The notes: generated by a model not told the origin, from the sequence alone. 59,118 nt of DNA from Candidatus Woesearchaeota archaeon (GCA_016928835.1 JAFGJW010000017.1:1-59118), one strand, 5' to 3'; positions 1 to 8,520 are shown, numbered from the stretch's first letter. Translations and numbers: made by a program.

Positions 1-34
1 ATATATAAACAAGTTATTAAATAATAAGTAGCAG

Positions 35-544
35 ATGGCCATTGGGGAAGGTATTCTAGATAAGCTAGAGAGTGACAAGGTAAGCGAAGCACTTGCTCTC
101 ATTGATAAGTATTTTAAAGAGAAATACAACTTGAAAACTCAGCAAGTTCTTGAGCTCTTGGATAGAAAGGAGATATTTATCCCTGTCTCCATATTCGACA
201 ATAAAGGTCTTGGTTCTCTAGAATTAGTCACAAAATATCTCAAAGAAGACCTCAACAAGACCTATCATGAGATAGCAAAATTGCTGAATAGAGATGACAG
301 AACAATCTGGTCGACATACAATAACGCAGTAAAAAAATTAAAGACTAGGCTTGCAATCACAGCTGCTTCTCATTATCTGCCAATCTCTATCTTCAAAGAG
401 CGAAAATTCAGTGTATTGGAATCAATAATACTCTATCTCAAAAAACAAGGTCTCTCTTTCACAAAGATTTCTTCCCTGCTTAACAGAGACTACCAGACAA
501 TATGGACAACATACAAGAAGGCTGAGGCAAAGAATGAGGAATAA
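35..544 (+). CDS. Tandem helix-turn-helix DNA-binding protein
   Basis: A 169-residue soluble protein built from two copies of one unit, about residues 49-103 and 115-166. Each copy starts with a PVSIF/PISIF segment and ends in an HTH whose second helix reads LLNRDDRTIW or LLNRDYQTIW. This resembles the HTH of sigma-region-4-like and response-regulator output domains, so it probably binds DNA as a pseudo-dimer. An in-frame TAG lies just upstream of ATG 35, so the gene is complete. Its last 11 bases overlap the start of the secreted-protein gene at 534, which suggests translational coupling and makes it a candidate regulator of that gene. DNA binding is inferred from the motif; the target is a guess from context. 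Confidence 0.8.
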   Translation: MAIGEGILDKLESDKVSEALALIDKYFKEKYNLKTQQVLELLDRKEIFIPVSIFDNKGLGSLELVTKYLKEDLNKTYHEIAKLLNRDDRTIWSTYNNAVKKLKTRLAITAASHYLPISIFKERKFSVLESIILYLKKQGLSFTKISSLLNRDYQTIWTTYKKAEAKNEE

Positions 545-1253
545 AAATAACCACTTGAATATTGTATTCCTGGTTCTGATAGTCTTAGCTACACTAGTCT
601 TAGCCATCGAGCCAGAAGGTGCAACTATATTATATAATGTATCTGAAACCAAGAATGCAAGCCCTGCAGGCTATGTCAATACCTCTGGAGGCACTTTCAC
701 AACACTGGTGCTCTATGCAGAGACACAGAACCCGAGATGGAAAGCTTATGCGGGTAATGTTACAGGTCTCTTAACGCTGGATGATGCAAACAACTACACT
801 ATATATCGATGGACTGATGTAGATATTACAGGTGAAGTTTATACAAGCAGAAGCAGTGACATAGACTGGATGGACATCAATTGCTCGAGTTACTCAAATA
901 TAACCTACGAGGAAGGGCAGCTGAACCATACTACAACAAGTGCAGACAGTATTAATAGCACATTCATGTATAAGATACATAAGAGCTTCTATGTTGGAGA
1001 GGTATTTATTAAAAACAGTACCTGCAGATCTACTGTCACATGGGTCAATAATACTGAACAGACCATAGCAGAAAATTCCTTATTCCAGGAGATATTGCTG
1101 TCTGATGGAAACAACCTTGTATATGCCACGCCAGTAGAGAACAATGTCATTGGATTCAACAATAAAACCTATGACTTCCAGATGATTGTGGCAGAGAATA
1201 CTGACTTTAACATGCCGAACACAGTATATTACTTTTATGTGGAGCTCGTGTAA
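534..1253 (+). CDS. Small secreted surface protein, paralogue 1 of 3
   Basis: A 239-residue protein with a hydrophobic signal segment at residues 9-24 ending in LVLA, then an all-extracellular domain with many N-x-S/T sequons. Shared landmarks with the proteins at 33176 and 33919 are W-K-A-Y-x-GN near residue 67, LDDA plus an aromatic-rich TIYRW, GEVYTSR, W-x-x-INC, YDFQMIVAE and a near C-terminal YYFYVEL. There is no C-terminal membrane anchor or sorting signal. It is likely an abundant secreted or fibre-forming surface subunit, but I do not recognise a named family. The start overlaps the upstream HTH gene by 11 bp. A peptidase gene follows after about 100 bp and has its own promoter. Confidence 0.8.
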   Translation: MRNKNNHLNIVFLVLIVLATLVLAIEPEGATILYNVSETKNASPAGYVNTSGGTFTTLVLYAETQNPRWKAYAGNVTGLLTLDDANNYTIYRWTDVDITGEVYTSRSSDIDWMDINCSSYSNITYEEGQLNHTTTSADSINSTFMYKIHKSFYVGEVFIKNSTCRSTVTWVNNTEQTIAENSLFQEILLSDGNNLVYATPVENNVIGFNNKTYDFQMIVAENTDFNMPNTVYYFYVELV

Positions 1254-1309
1254 GAATGAAAAAAAGATATAAGTTTGAGCATAGTAGTTATAGAATACAT
1301 CCAATCACA

Positions 1310-1320
1310 AAAATTAAATA
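1310..1320 (+). promoter_or_regulatory. TATA box for the signal peptidase operon
   Basis: AAATTAAATA preceded by A-rich sequence, about 40 nt before the start at 1361. The SD-like GAGGTG at 1346-1351 lies between the expected transcription start and ATG 1361. Confidence 0.4.
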
Positions 1321-1360
1321 CCCTAAATTAATTAAATAAATAAAAGAGGTGCCTAAAGTG

Positions 1361-1849
1361 ATGTTTGATAAAAACCAATTTTATTTCAACATTATATTTA
1401 CTGTTCTTTTCATGGGCCTAATCATTACCTGCCTTCTACTCTGTATTAATCTTGTTCAGGTAAAAAAAGGAATAATTAGCATGAACACTACCCTGGACAA
1501 AATTAGTATGAATCATATTCAGGCAGCGCACTACCAGCTGGATTATATGCTGACAACCGAAGGTTTTTTCATTAGAAGTGTCAATGACTTTGGAAATTTT
1601 GACGGCCCGAGTATGCAGCCAGCAATTTTTGATGACAATACACTGCTGCAGATTAAATACAATGAAAATGTAACTTTAGATGCCGGGCAGATTATACGAT
1701 ATATTAACGAAGATGGAATCGCTGTCATTCACAGGATTAGGGCAGTGTATCAGAATAGTGTGTTTGTACAAGGCGACAATCTCAAAGAAGGTGAAATTGT
1801 GGGCAAAGACAGAATTACTCATGTTATTGTGGGTGTTCTATTTACATGA
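1361..1849 (+). CDS. ER/archaeal-type signal peptidase I-like protein (S26)
   Basis: A 162-residue protein with one N-terminal membrane helix (about residues 10-33) and an extracytoplasmic catalytic domain. From ATG 1361, Ser84 lies in GPSMQP, His124 in VIHRI and Asp139 in QGDN. This is the Ser-His-Asp set of Sec11/SipW-type signal peptidases and not the Ser-Lys dyad of bacterial LepB. I chose ATG 1361 because GAGGTG at 1346-1351 is well spaced for it; an upstream in-frame GTG at 1349 lies inside that SD. The gene overlaps the next one by ATGA and sits downstream of a secreted protein, which suggests a dedicated processing role in the manner of SipW-TasA. The substrate is an inference. Confidence 0.75.
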   Translation: MFDKNQFYFNIIFTVLFMGLIITCLLLCINLVQVKKGIISMNTTLDKISMNHIQAAHYQLDYMLTTEGFFIRSVNDFGNFDGPSMQPAIFDDNTLLQIKYNENVTLDAGQIIRYINEDGIAVIHRIRAVYQNSVFVQGDNLKEGEIVGKDRITHVIVGVLFT

Positions 1850-2136
1850 ACCACGAAGAAATTGATGCATGGTATGAGGAAGAAAAGCAGAGACTTTATG
1901 AAAAATTTGAAAAAGAAGTGGCGAATAAGAAGAATAAAGAACGAGCAAAACAGAGATACAAAAAGGCAATGGATCAACTCCAGCAGAAGTTCAGCAGGCT
2001 CTCTAGCAAAACAACTAATAGTGACCTGCGCAAACATAAATTTAAAAGCTATTTTCATAGGAAGTTTATTAATTATAAGATGAGACTGGCAATTTTCAGA
2101 GAAAAATTTGGCTATAAAAATAAGGAGGAAGAATAA
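1846..2136 (+). CDS. Short charged coiled-coil protein
   Basis: A 96-residue, very Lys/Glu/Arg-rich protein with no signal or membrane segment. Residues 5-55 look like a continuous amphipathic coiled coil. It starts inside the stop of the signal peptidase gene (ATGA) and its own stop overlaps the start of the metalloprotease gene, so the three are almost certainly translated together. It may be a cytoplasmic adaptor for the two membrane proteases. I recognise no family. Confidence 0.65.
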   Translation: MNHEEIDAWYEEEKQRLYEKFEKEVANKKNKERAKQRYKKAMDQLQQKFSRLSSKTTNSDLRKHKFKSYFHRKFINYKMRLAIFREKFGYKNKEEE

Positions 2137-3191
2137 TGCTTTTTCTCTTCTCAGGCATTCTTGATTTTATCCTTGTCGGTATTATACTCTTTTTTGTAAT
2201 TAAGAAAAAGAAATCCTATTTGGATACCATATTTTATGTACTATCTACCTTTTACGGGATAGTGGCGTTTATGAATGTTCTCTGGCACTTTAGACCAGCT
2301 CTGCCACTTGCCAATGATGCTTTGATTCTTGAATCATTGTTCCTCGTTGGGAAGACTACTGTGCTCCTTATCATCTTTTCTTATCTTCTTGCTAAAAGAA
2401 ATATCCTTTTCTATCTCTTTTTATATATCATCTCAGCTCTTGCTCTCCAATTTAGTTTTCAGAAATTTTTCATAATTGTCAATTTTATTTCTTACTCACT
2501 TTTGATGCTCGGCTTTTTATTTTTGTTAGGTCTTGAAGATTCTGAGCTGGAGAGGTCAGCCATCTTCGGTTCCTTGTTTAGTTTCTTTTCGGTGCTGTTT
2601 ATTTTACTAAACAATTTTGGTGGATTGCAATTAAATATTTTCTTCATTTTGAATAAAATACTGCTGATAATATCAATATACTATCTCCTTTGTTATTTCT
2701 CTAAAAAAGGTTTAACTACCTCAAAGAAGAAAAAGAAAAATCCTGTTCTAGTTTATTTTAGTATTATCTTTTTCATTGTTATTAACCTAGTCCTTACTTT
2801 TATTACAGTGATATCCTTGCATGAGTTAGGCCACGCACTCGCAGGACAGTACTACCATTGTGAATATACCAAGGCAGTAATATATGATGCAAAATCGCTT
2901 CCTCACACAGAGCTTAGGTGCAGTATCCCTTCCAGTATACTAGTTATTTCATTTGCAGGAATAGTATTGCCCTTGTTTGTAGGAATTCTCTTGTTACTAT
3001 ACGGGAGGTCATATGTCCTGGGAAATGCATATCTAATAATCGGCTTTTCTTTTTATCTTTCCAAACATGATTTATCCTTGCTGAGCCTTTCACAGAATAT
3101 GCTTATAATAGTGTTAATAACAAGCTTTGTTTTTCTTTTTCTGGGAATAAAGACCATATTAGAATACATCTATAAGGAAGAACTAAGCTGA
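2136..3191 (+). CDS. Polytopic membrane metalloprotease with HELGH motif (M50-like)
   Basis: A 351-residue protein with about nine predicted membrane helices. The sequence ISLHELGHALAG places a zinc-binding HExxH at residues 229-233 in or beside a helix, as in site-2 proteases, and a later KHD in the penultimate helix region may supply the third ligand. It is the last gene of the signal peptidase-coiled coil-protease unit. An extracytoplasmic S26 peptidase plus an intramembrane metalloprotease is the layout of regulated intramembrane proteolysis, but no substrate is visible here. The 3' end overlaps the convergent antiporter gene by 9 bp. The M50 assignment rests on the motif and topology alone. 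Confidence 0.65.
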   Translation: MLFLFSGILDFILVGIILFFVIKKKKSYLDTIFYVLSTFYGIVAFMNVLWHFRPALPLANDALILESLFLVGKTTVLLIIFSYLLAKRNILFYLFLYIISALALQFSFQKFFIIVNFISYSLLMLGFLFLLGLEDSELERSAIFGSLFSFFSVLFILLNNFGGLQLNIFFILNKILLIISIYYLLCYFSKKGLTTSKKKKKNPVLVYFSIIFFIVINLVLTFITVISLHELGHALAGQYYHCEYTKAVIYDAKSLPHTELRCSIPSSILVISFAGIVLPLFVGILLLLYGRSYVLGNAYLIIGFSFYLSKHDLSLLSLSQNMLIIVLITSFVFLFLGIKTILEYIYKEELS

Positions 3192-4700
3192 TTCCCTCTC
3201 AATTTCACTGTTTATCTCGTTCATGACTTCCTCTGAAATTAGTCCTTTCCGAAAGCTTTCAAGGAGAGTGCTTTTTTTAACGATTTTGACAGCAGATAAT
3301 ACCTCCTCCCGTTGAGCATGTTGTAGTGAGGGATATTTTTTAATTATCTGGTTTATTTCCTTCTCAGCTTTTTCTCTCTTTGATTGATACTCTTTACTGT
3401 ATTTATTATATATCTTTCTTGAGATAATCTTGGAATCATATAATTTCTTGATCTCATTTTCTGCAGATGAATACATTATAGTATTGGCAACCAGTCTCTC
3501 GTATTGGAGATTTTTACCCTTGTCTCCTATCAGTTTTAAGTAATTTAGTAGAGGTGCCATTGTTAAACCCTGTAGCACCAGAGAAATAAAGACCACTCCA
3601 AATGCAATAGTGATAAGAAACTGGCGCTGGGGCAGAGCTTCTGGTATACTAAGGGCCAGAACCATGGAGAGTCCGCCATGAATCCCTCCCCAAACTATTA
3701 CATGCTGCCATTTTGATGGGATAGATTCATCTATCCTTGTTAGAAATCTTGTATCATCAATTTTATTAATAAGGAATGAGAGGCTGTACACAGCGATTGC
3801 CCTGGCAATAAGCACCACCAAAAAACCGATAAATATTGGTTTAATATGGTAAGCTAAATCAAAGACCTCGAATTCCTCGCCAATTAATAGAAATACAATA
3901 GAATTCATAATGAATCCCATGTATTCCCAGAAGGAAGCAATTGTGACTTTACTTATGGGAGAAATAAATCTACTACCGTAATTTCCTACCACGAGACCCG
4001 AGGTCACAACTGCAATGACTCCCGAAACATAGATATTCTCTGCTACAAGATAGGAGCCGTAAGCAAGTACCGTGGTGAGCGTAAGCTGGATAAAACTTTC
4101 CTGGATATTTTTTATTAACTTGGAAAATAAATAGGCCATTAGAAAGCCTAATGCAATTCCGCCAAACGCAACCCTAAAGAATTCAAGAAGGCCGGCTTTT
4201 ATGCTAACTTCTCCGGAAATAATTAATGCAAGGATTATCTTAAAAAACACGATTGCTGTTCCGTCATTAAAAAGGCTCTCGCCCTCAATTATTACAGAGA
4301 GATTCTTGGATATTCCTAGTTGCTTAAATATATTAAGCACTACTATCGGATCAGTTGGCACGATAATTGCCCCAAATAAAAATCCAATTGAAAGTGGCAA
4401 CTTAAATACATAATGCAGAACAACTCCGGTAAGAACTATGGCAATGCCGACACCAAAACTTGCGAAAAGTGAAATTGATTTGATTTTGCGTTGGAAATCC
4501 TGGATATCAATATTCATGGCTCCTTCGAAGAGCAGTGCTGGTAAGAATAAAGTCAATAGGAGTTCGGGCGTGAGCTTAATTCCCAGAGGTATCTTAAAAT
4601 AAGTTATCCCCAGCCCAGTCAAAAGAAGAGCAAGAGTATATGGCAATCTTATCCTTCTGACTGCGACAGCAACAATAGAAACAACAATAAGTAACCACAC
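3183..4700 (-). CDS. nhaP: Na+/H+ antiporter, CPA1/NhaP type
   Basis: A 505-residue protein with about 12 membrane helices and a cytoplasmic charged tail of roughly 100 residues. CPA1 hallmarks are VPTDP near residue 114, EGESLFNDGTA with the acidic pair N145/D146, and GIHGGLSMVLALSIP in a late helix. It exchanges Na+ (or K+) for protons at the cell membrane and would interact with the ion gradients used by the ATP synthase in this window. Start GTG 4700 has TGAGG just upstream; the first helix is short from this start. It is a stand-alone gene facing away from the 4830 gene. Confidence 0.9.
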   Translation of the reverse strand: MWLLIVVSIVAVAVRRIRLPYTLALLLTGLGITYFKIPLGIKLTPELLLTLFLPALLFEGAMNIDIQDFQRKIKSISLFASFGVGIAIVLTGVVLHYVFKLPLSIGFLFGAIIVPTDPIVVLNIFKQLGISKNLSVIIEGESLFNDGTAIVFFKIILALIISGEVSIKAGLLEFFRVAFGGIALGFLMAYLFSKLIKNIQESFIQLTLTTVLAYGSYLVAENIYVSGVIAVVTSGLVVGNYGSRFISPISKVTIASFWEYMGFIMNSIVFLLIGEEFEVFDLAYHIKPIFIGFLVVLIARAIAVYSLSFLINKIDDTRFLTRIDESIPSKWQHVIVWGGIHGGLSMVLALSIPEALPQRQFLITIAFGVVFISLVLQGLTMAPLLNYLKLIGDKGKNLQYERLVANTIMYSSAENEIKKLYDSKIISRKIYNKYSKEYQSKREKAEKEINQIIKKYPSLQHAQREEVLSAVKIVKKSTLLESFRKGLISEEVMNEINSEIERESA

Positions 4701-4797
4701 AATTGCCTCAATATTAATTGTTTGCGCTATACAGATCCCCCAATATTTCAGAAACGCACTCCTTATTAATATTTTTCGCTTTGCACAGAATCAAAAC

Positions 4798-4810
4798 TTT
4801 TTTATAATAG
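4798..4810 (+). promoter_or_regulatory. TATA box, leaderless promoter for the 4830 gene
   Basis: CTTTTTTATAATAG is centred about 26 nt before ATG 4830, so transcription is expected to begin at or next to the start codon. No SD is visible. Confidence 0.6.
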
Positions 4811-4829
4811 CATTACAAGATAAACTATA

Positions 4830-5141
4830 ATGGTCTTTGAAACTACTTATTCAAAAAAAGTGAAGCAAAGAATCTTGGTGCAGAATGTCCTTATTGTTGT
4901 CTGTTTGCTCTCAATTGCTGTCTTCTTCTATCTTAAACTAAGACCTAGCTTTGTGACATATGCAGTTAGAGATGAGTGCGGGCCCCTTGGGGGTACAATA
5001 AGCCATTCAATAGGAAGTGAAGATGAATGCGCCAATGCTTGTAAAGCAGCGTGCCAGTCCTATGAACAGAAATATAAAAATATGGAATTTAGCTCTAGCC
5101 CTGGAACGTGCAATAACTGTACATGCATATGCAAAGAATGA
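4830..5141 (+). CDS. Membrane-anchored Cys-rich small protein
   Basis: A 103-residue protein with one helix at residues 17-36 and an external domain holding eight cysteines, four of them in a C-terminal CNNCTCIC cluster. The pattern suggests a disulfide-bonded extracytoplasmic domain or a metal-binding knuckle. It has its own leaderless promoter and lies between the divergent antiporter gene and the convergent SdpI-like gene. Function is unknown. Confidence 0.65.
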   Translation: MVFETTYSKKVKQRILVQNVLIVVCLLSIAVFFYLKLRPSFVTYAVRDECGPLGGTISHSIGSEDECANACKAACQSYEQKYKNMEFSSSPGTCNNCTCICKE

Positions 5142-5162
5142 ACCTATTTATTGGATTGATAT

Positions 5163-5798
5163 TCATTTCTTTTCCTTTCTATACTCAATATATGAATAAA
5201 TAACTAGATATATGCTCACTGCTAATATTGGGACAATAATAAAAAAGATTGCGTATTCCCCAGTAAAAATTCCAATGAGAGAAATCACTGCGCATGTCTG
5301 ATAGGCTTTGCTTCCTAATTCATGTGTTTTGTTCCATACCTTGTCATTGCTTAATGTCCAAGGTGTTCTAATGCCAATAAACCAGTTTCTCTTGGCATGT
5401 TTCAAAAGAACACCAATGTAGTAAAAGAAAAATCCGAATGCTGGCACTATCATGCTGGTCATATTAAACCTAAAATTAAGGTTCCAGAACAAAGTCAATA
5501 TATATAAGTAGAACAAAAAGGCAACCAAGAGGAATATAAAGGTCTCGTAATACTCTCTGAATTTTTCGATATTCTTCTTCAATGGGTCAATATTTGGAAT
5601 GAAAATAAAGAGCAGGAACATTAATACTGAGATTAAAGGCATCAGGAACAAGCCCCAGAATTTTGACATATAGCCGTTGACCTCTCCTCTAGCATTCCAG
5701 TGCGAAGCCATTTGCTCAGGCATTCTTGGGTAGAGATATGTTGCAAGGATAAAGGAGAGTAGAATTATTGAGAGGATAGCAATATTGACTTTTTTCAT
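5163..5798 (-). CDS. SdpI/DUF1648 family membrane protein
   Basis: A 211-residue protein with six predicted helices. The segment P-E-Q-M-A-SHWNARGEVNGY near residue 27 is the DUF1648 signature, and GIRTPWTLSNDKVWNKTH near residue 142 is the SdpI signature. In Bacillus, SdpI gives immunity to the SDP toxin and acts as a signalling receptor, but archaeal members have no known role and no toxin gene is nearby. An AT-rich element about 26 nt upstream suggests a leaderless transcript. Confidence 0.8.
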   Translation of the reverse strand: MKKVNIAILSIILLSFILATYLYPRMPEQMASHWNARGEVNGYMSKFWGLFLMPLISVLMFLLFIFIPNIDPLKKNIEKFREYYETFIFLLVAFLFYLYILTLFWNLNFRFNMTSMIVPAFGFFFYYIGVLLKHAKRNWFIGIRTPWTLSNDKVWNKTHELGSKAYQTCAVISLIGIFTGEYAIFFIIVPILAVSIYLVIYSYIEYRKEKK

Positions 5799-5846
5799 AT
5801 CTAATATAATGAAGAGTTAGTTTAATAATCTTTTCAAAATCAAAAG

Positions 5847-5857
5847 ATTTATATAAA
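5847..5857 (+). promoter_or_regulatory. TATA box for the 5892 gene
   Basis: ATTTATATAAA preceded by AAAAG, predicting transcription from about 5877, some 15 nt before GTG 5892. Confidence 0.55.
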
Positions 5858-5891
5858 AAACTTATTTTAATTTCTTAGTAACATCGAGCGG

Positions 5892-7673
5892 GTGAAGGGG
5901 ACAAAATTGAATAAAAGGCTTACATTTTTACTGTTTATTCTCATTTTGGCATTTACAAGTGTAAAGGCTCAGCCTGGCTATATAATATCAAACTCCGCAA
6001 AATGGCAAGATGTGTATTCGTCTATGCTTTACTCAAACCTTATCAATGTACGTGGCTATTTTTTAGTGAGTGCACGACATTCCTCGCTCTTAATTTCACA
6101 GCTTGGTCCGGATTCTGAAATACTACTAGTTAGCTCAAGAAGAGATCCCTATGCTTTTGGATATAAATCAGTTCTTGAATCCAAAGGGCATCCAACTGAG
6201 GAGATTGCATCTGATGATGTCAACCTTGAGCTCGCATCAAGGCTTGATGAGATAAATAAGTATATCATTGTTGATGATGCGTATGGCTATAATTCCTTAT
6301 CTGTTGCATCTTATGCTGTCATCAACAGGATGTATGTTCTTTTTGCGAACAGGAGGAATATTAACAAAGTATATTCTTTCCTGGCAAACAGAGACATAGA
6401 TGAATTATTAATATATGGTCAGGTAGACAGGGAAGTGAAAGATAGGCTGGCAGAATTTGACCCGGAGATTATCTCAACGGGGAATAGATTTGATGACAAT
6501 CTGCAGATTGTTGAAAAATACCAGGAAGTATATAAGAAGCTGCATGGAGAGCCGAGAAAGCAGGCTATATTTACTAACGGCGAGTTTATTGAATCTGAAA
6601 TAATGTCAGGTGTTGAACCGGTTGTGTTTATCGGAAGAGCAAATGTGCCTGACCAAGTAAGGGAATACATCCCCGCCAGCGATATTGACATTGGAATTCT
6701 GATTGGGAATGAATTAATAGGTACTGCAACCTATGTTAGAAGACAGCTTGGTATCAGCGTTTTTGTTAAATTTGCTCAGAGCGCGCGGCAGCCAACAGGA
6801 CCTATCTCTGCTGTGGAGGACCTGGACAGATTCTATCTTCCGAGGTATATCCTGGACCTTGATATCTATAGGGTGAGATACAATAGACTTGCTAACAGAC
6901 TTGAGGTTACATATGAGAACAAAGTGGATTTGGCCGCATACTTAAAAGGAACTATTACATTAATGTATGGTGATGAAACCCAGACAGTTGGCGATATAGA
7001 CCCTGTTTTTATTGACAAAGGAGAGTTTAAGACTATTGTATATGACATTGATCCAATGAGCGGCAATATCACTGCAGAAGTATTCACAATCTATGGGGAA
7101 GCAAAGAATTCGCTTGAATATTCCCTCAGGAAAACCTTGGCAGTTGAGATTGTTGAAATTGCTGATAATTCTATGATAGAGATTTCCAGAGTTATGTATG
7201 ATAAAAGAAAAGGCCAATTTCTAGTGGAAGTGGTAAATACAGGAGAAGTGGACGTATTTGTGGATCTTGAGCTCGTTGATATCCTGATAAATGACGAGCT
7301 GGTGACCTATGGAACAGAGGGGGTAGTATTTATTCAGAAAGGAGATAAATTGCTGATTCCTATTGATGTCATTATGACTGATGAAGATATTGAAAACAAT
7401 CCAAGAGTAAGAATAACTGCCTACTTTGGAGAAAGGGAGAGAAGCCTCATCAATGTGCTTAGCGGCGAATACGAGTATACTCTTACTGGGTTTGGCTACC
7501 TAACAGGCCAGATAATAAAGGATCTGGGAAAACAAGCAGTCGTGTTTGGTCCATTAATAGTAATAATTATATTGCTAATACTGATACTCGGAATGAAAAA
7601 GAAATGTCCTCATTGCGGAGAGATCAATAATCTAAGGTCCAGCAAGTGCAAAAAATGTGGTGGTAAAATCTAG
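5892..7673 (+). CDS. Membrane-anchored surface protein with cytoplasmic zinc ribbon
   Basis: A 593-residue protein. A signal peptide (about residues 6-27, ending in VKA) is followed by a large external region. Residues 60-280 alternate strands and helices in a way loosely like cell-wall-binding repeats, and residues 330-535 look like beta-rich Ig-type domains. A single helix at about 545-570 leads into a short tail with CPHC and CKKC, a zinc ribbon that would face the cytoplasm. GTG 5892 and TTG 5907 are both possible starts; GGTGA and AAGGGG lie between them, favouring TTG 5907 if an SD is used. The zinc ribbon beneath an external domain could couple the surface to a cytoplasmic partner. I do not recognise a named family. 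Confidence 0.75.
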   Translation: MKGTKLNKRLTFLLFILILAFTSVKAQPGYIISNSAKWQDVYSSMLYSNLINVRGYFLVSARHSSLLISQLGPDSEILLVSSRRDPYAFGYKSVLESKGHPTEEIASDDVNLELASRLDEINKYIIVDDAYGYNSLSVASYAVINRMYVLFANRRNINKVYSFLANRDIDELLIYGQVDREVKDRLAEFDPEIISTGNRFDDNLQIVEKYQEVYKKLHGEPRKQAIFTNGEFIESEIMSGVEPVVFIGRANVPDQVREYIPASDIDIGILIGNELIGTATYVRRQLGISVFVKFAQSARQPTGPISAVEDLDRFYLPRYILDLDIYRVRYNRLANRLEVTYENKVDLAAYLKGTITLMYGDETQTVGDIDPVFIDKGEFKTIVYDIDPMSGNITAEVFTIYGEAKNSLEYSLRKTLAVEIVEIADNSMIEISRVMYDKRKGQFLVEVVNTGEVDVFVDLELVDILINDELVTYGTEGVVFIQKGDKLLIPIDVIMTDEDIENNPRVRITAYFGERERSLINVLSGEYEYTLTGFGYLTGQIIKDLGKQAVVFGPLIVIIILLILILGMKKKCPHCGEINNLRSSKCKKCGGKI

Positions 7674-7735
7674 CTTAGGTGATATAAATCAATTATCTAA
7701 TTTATTCTTTAATAGCCACCACTATTGTTAGCCTG

Positions 7736-8428
7736 TTGTCTGTTGTAGGCATCTTTTTTATAGCTGTCAACAGAAAGATATTTCAGAGAATTATACTCTC
7801 CTTGGTAGGTTTTTCAGCTGGAGCACTGATAGGAGGAGCTTTTCTCCACTTGATACCAGAGGCGATAGGCGATTGTGACTGTAATTACATATTTTTTTAT
7901 GTTATTCTTGGAATTGCACTCTTTTTCCTCTTGGAAAGGATTTTACACTGGCACCATTGCCACGAGGGTGTCTGCGATGTACATACCTTCACTTATATGA
8001 ATCTTTTTGGAGACGGACTGCATAATTTTATAGATGGATTGGTTATACTTACAGCTTTCAAACTAAGCTATTCCCTTGGCTTAACTACTACTCTCATGGT
8101 TATTACTCATGAGCTGCCACAGGAAATTGGGGACTATGCTGTTCTTATCCACGGCGGTTTTTCTAGAGTAAAAGCACTTAGTTATAATTTTTTATCAGCA
8201 CTGACAGCCATACTTGGTGCTTTAGTTGGATATTTTTTATTCCCGCTGATTGGTAAATTATCAGAATTCCTGCTTCCGTTTGCAGCTGGAGGCTTTATCT
8301 ATATAGCAATGTCAGATTTAGTTCCAGAGCTGCATAAAGAGAAAGATTTGTCAAAATCGCTTGTGCATTTTGGTCTGTTTAGTCTTGGAATTGGATTCAT
8401 GATTCTAGTAAAAATAATTGGTGAATAA
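7736..8428 (+). CDS. ZIP family metal transporter
   Basis: A 230-residue polytopic protein with the ZIP signatures HNFIDG (residues 96-101) and HELPQE (125-130), which form the binuclear metal site, and a His/Cys-rich loop (HWHHCHEGVCDVH) before them. It probably imports Zn2+ or a similar divalent metal. TTG 7736 cuts the first helix. In-frame codons upstream back to a stop at 7685 encode I-A-T-T-I-V-S-L-L, which would complete it, but contain no ATG, GTG or TTG. GGTGA at 7678-7682 fits a start near 7688, so a non-standard start is possible. Confidence 0.85.
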   Translation: MSVVGIFFIAVNRKIFQRIILSLVGFSAGALIGGAFLHLIPEAIGDCDCNYIFFYVILGIALFFLLERILHWHHCHEGVCDVHTFTYMNLFGDGLHNFIDGLVILTAFKLSYSLGLTTTLMVITHELPQEIGDYAVLIHGGFSRVKALSYNFLSALTAILGALVGYFLFPLIGKLSEFLLPFAAGGFIYIAMSDLVPELHKEKDLSKSLVHFGLFSLGIGFMILVKIIGE

Positions 8429-8490
8429 ATCTCTCTTACTTTATATTTCAAATTTCCATTATTGAAATATTATTTTCAAAAATGAAAAGA

Positions 8491-8500
8491 TTTTTATAAT
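8491..8500 (+). promoter_or_regulatory. TATA box, leaderless promoter for the 8521 regulator
   Basis: TTTTTATAAT is centred about 25 nt before ATG 8521. No SD precedes the ATG, so the HTH gene is likely leaderless and the following surface genes would be read from the same transcript. Confidence 0.6.
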
Positions 8501-8520
8501 ACAACTATAAGATAATTCCT

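Noticed and set aside
534-1253. The secreted paralogues as TasA/camelysin homologues
   Set aside because: The gene next door is SipW-like, but I cannot see TasA sequence features; only the analogy is kept.
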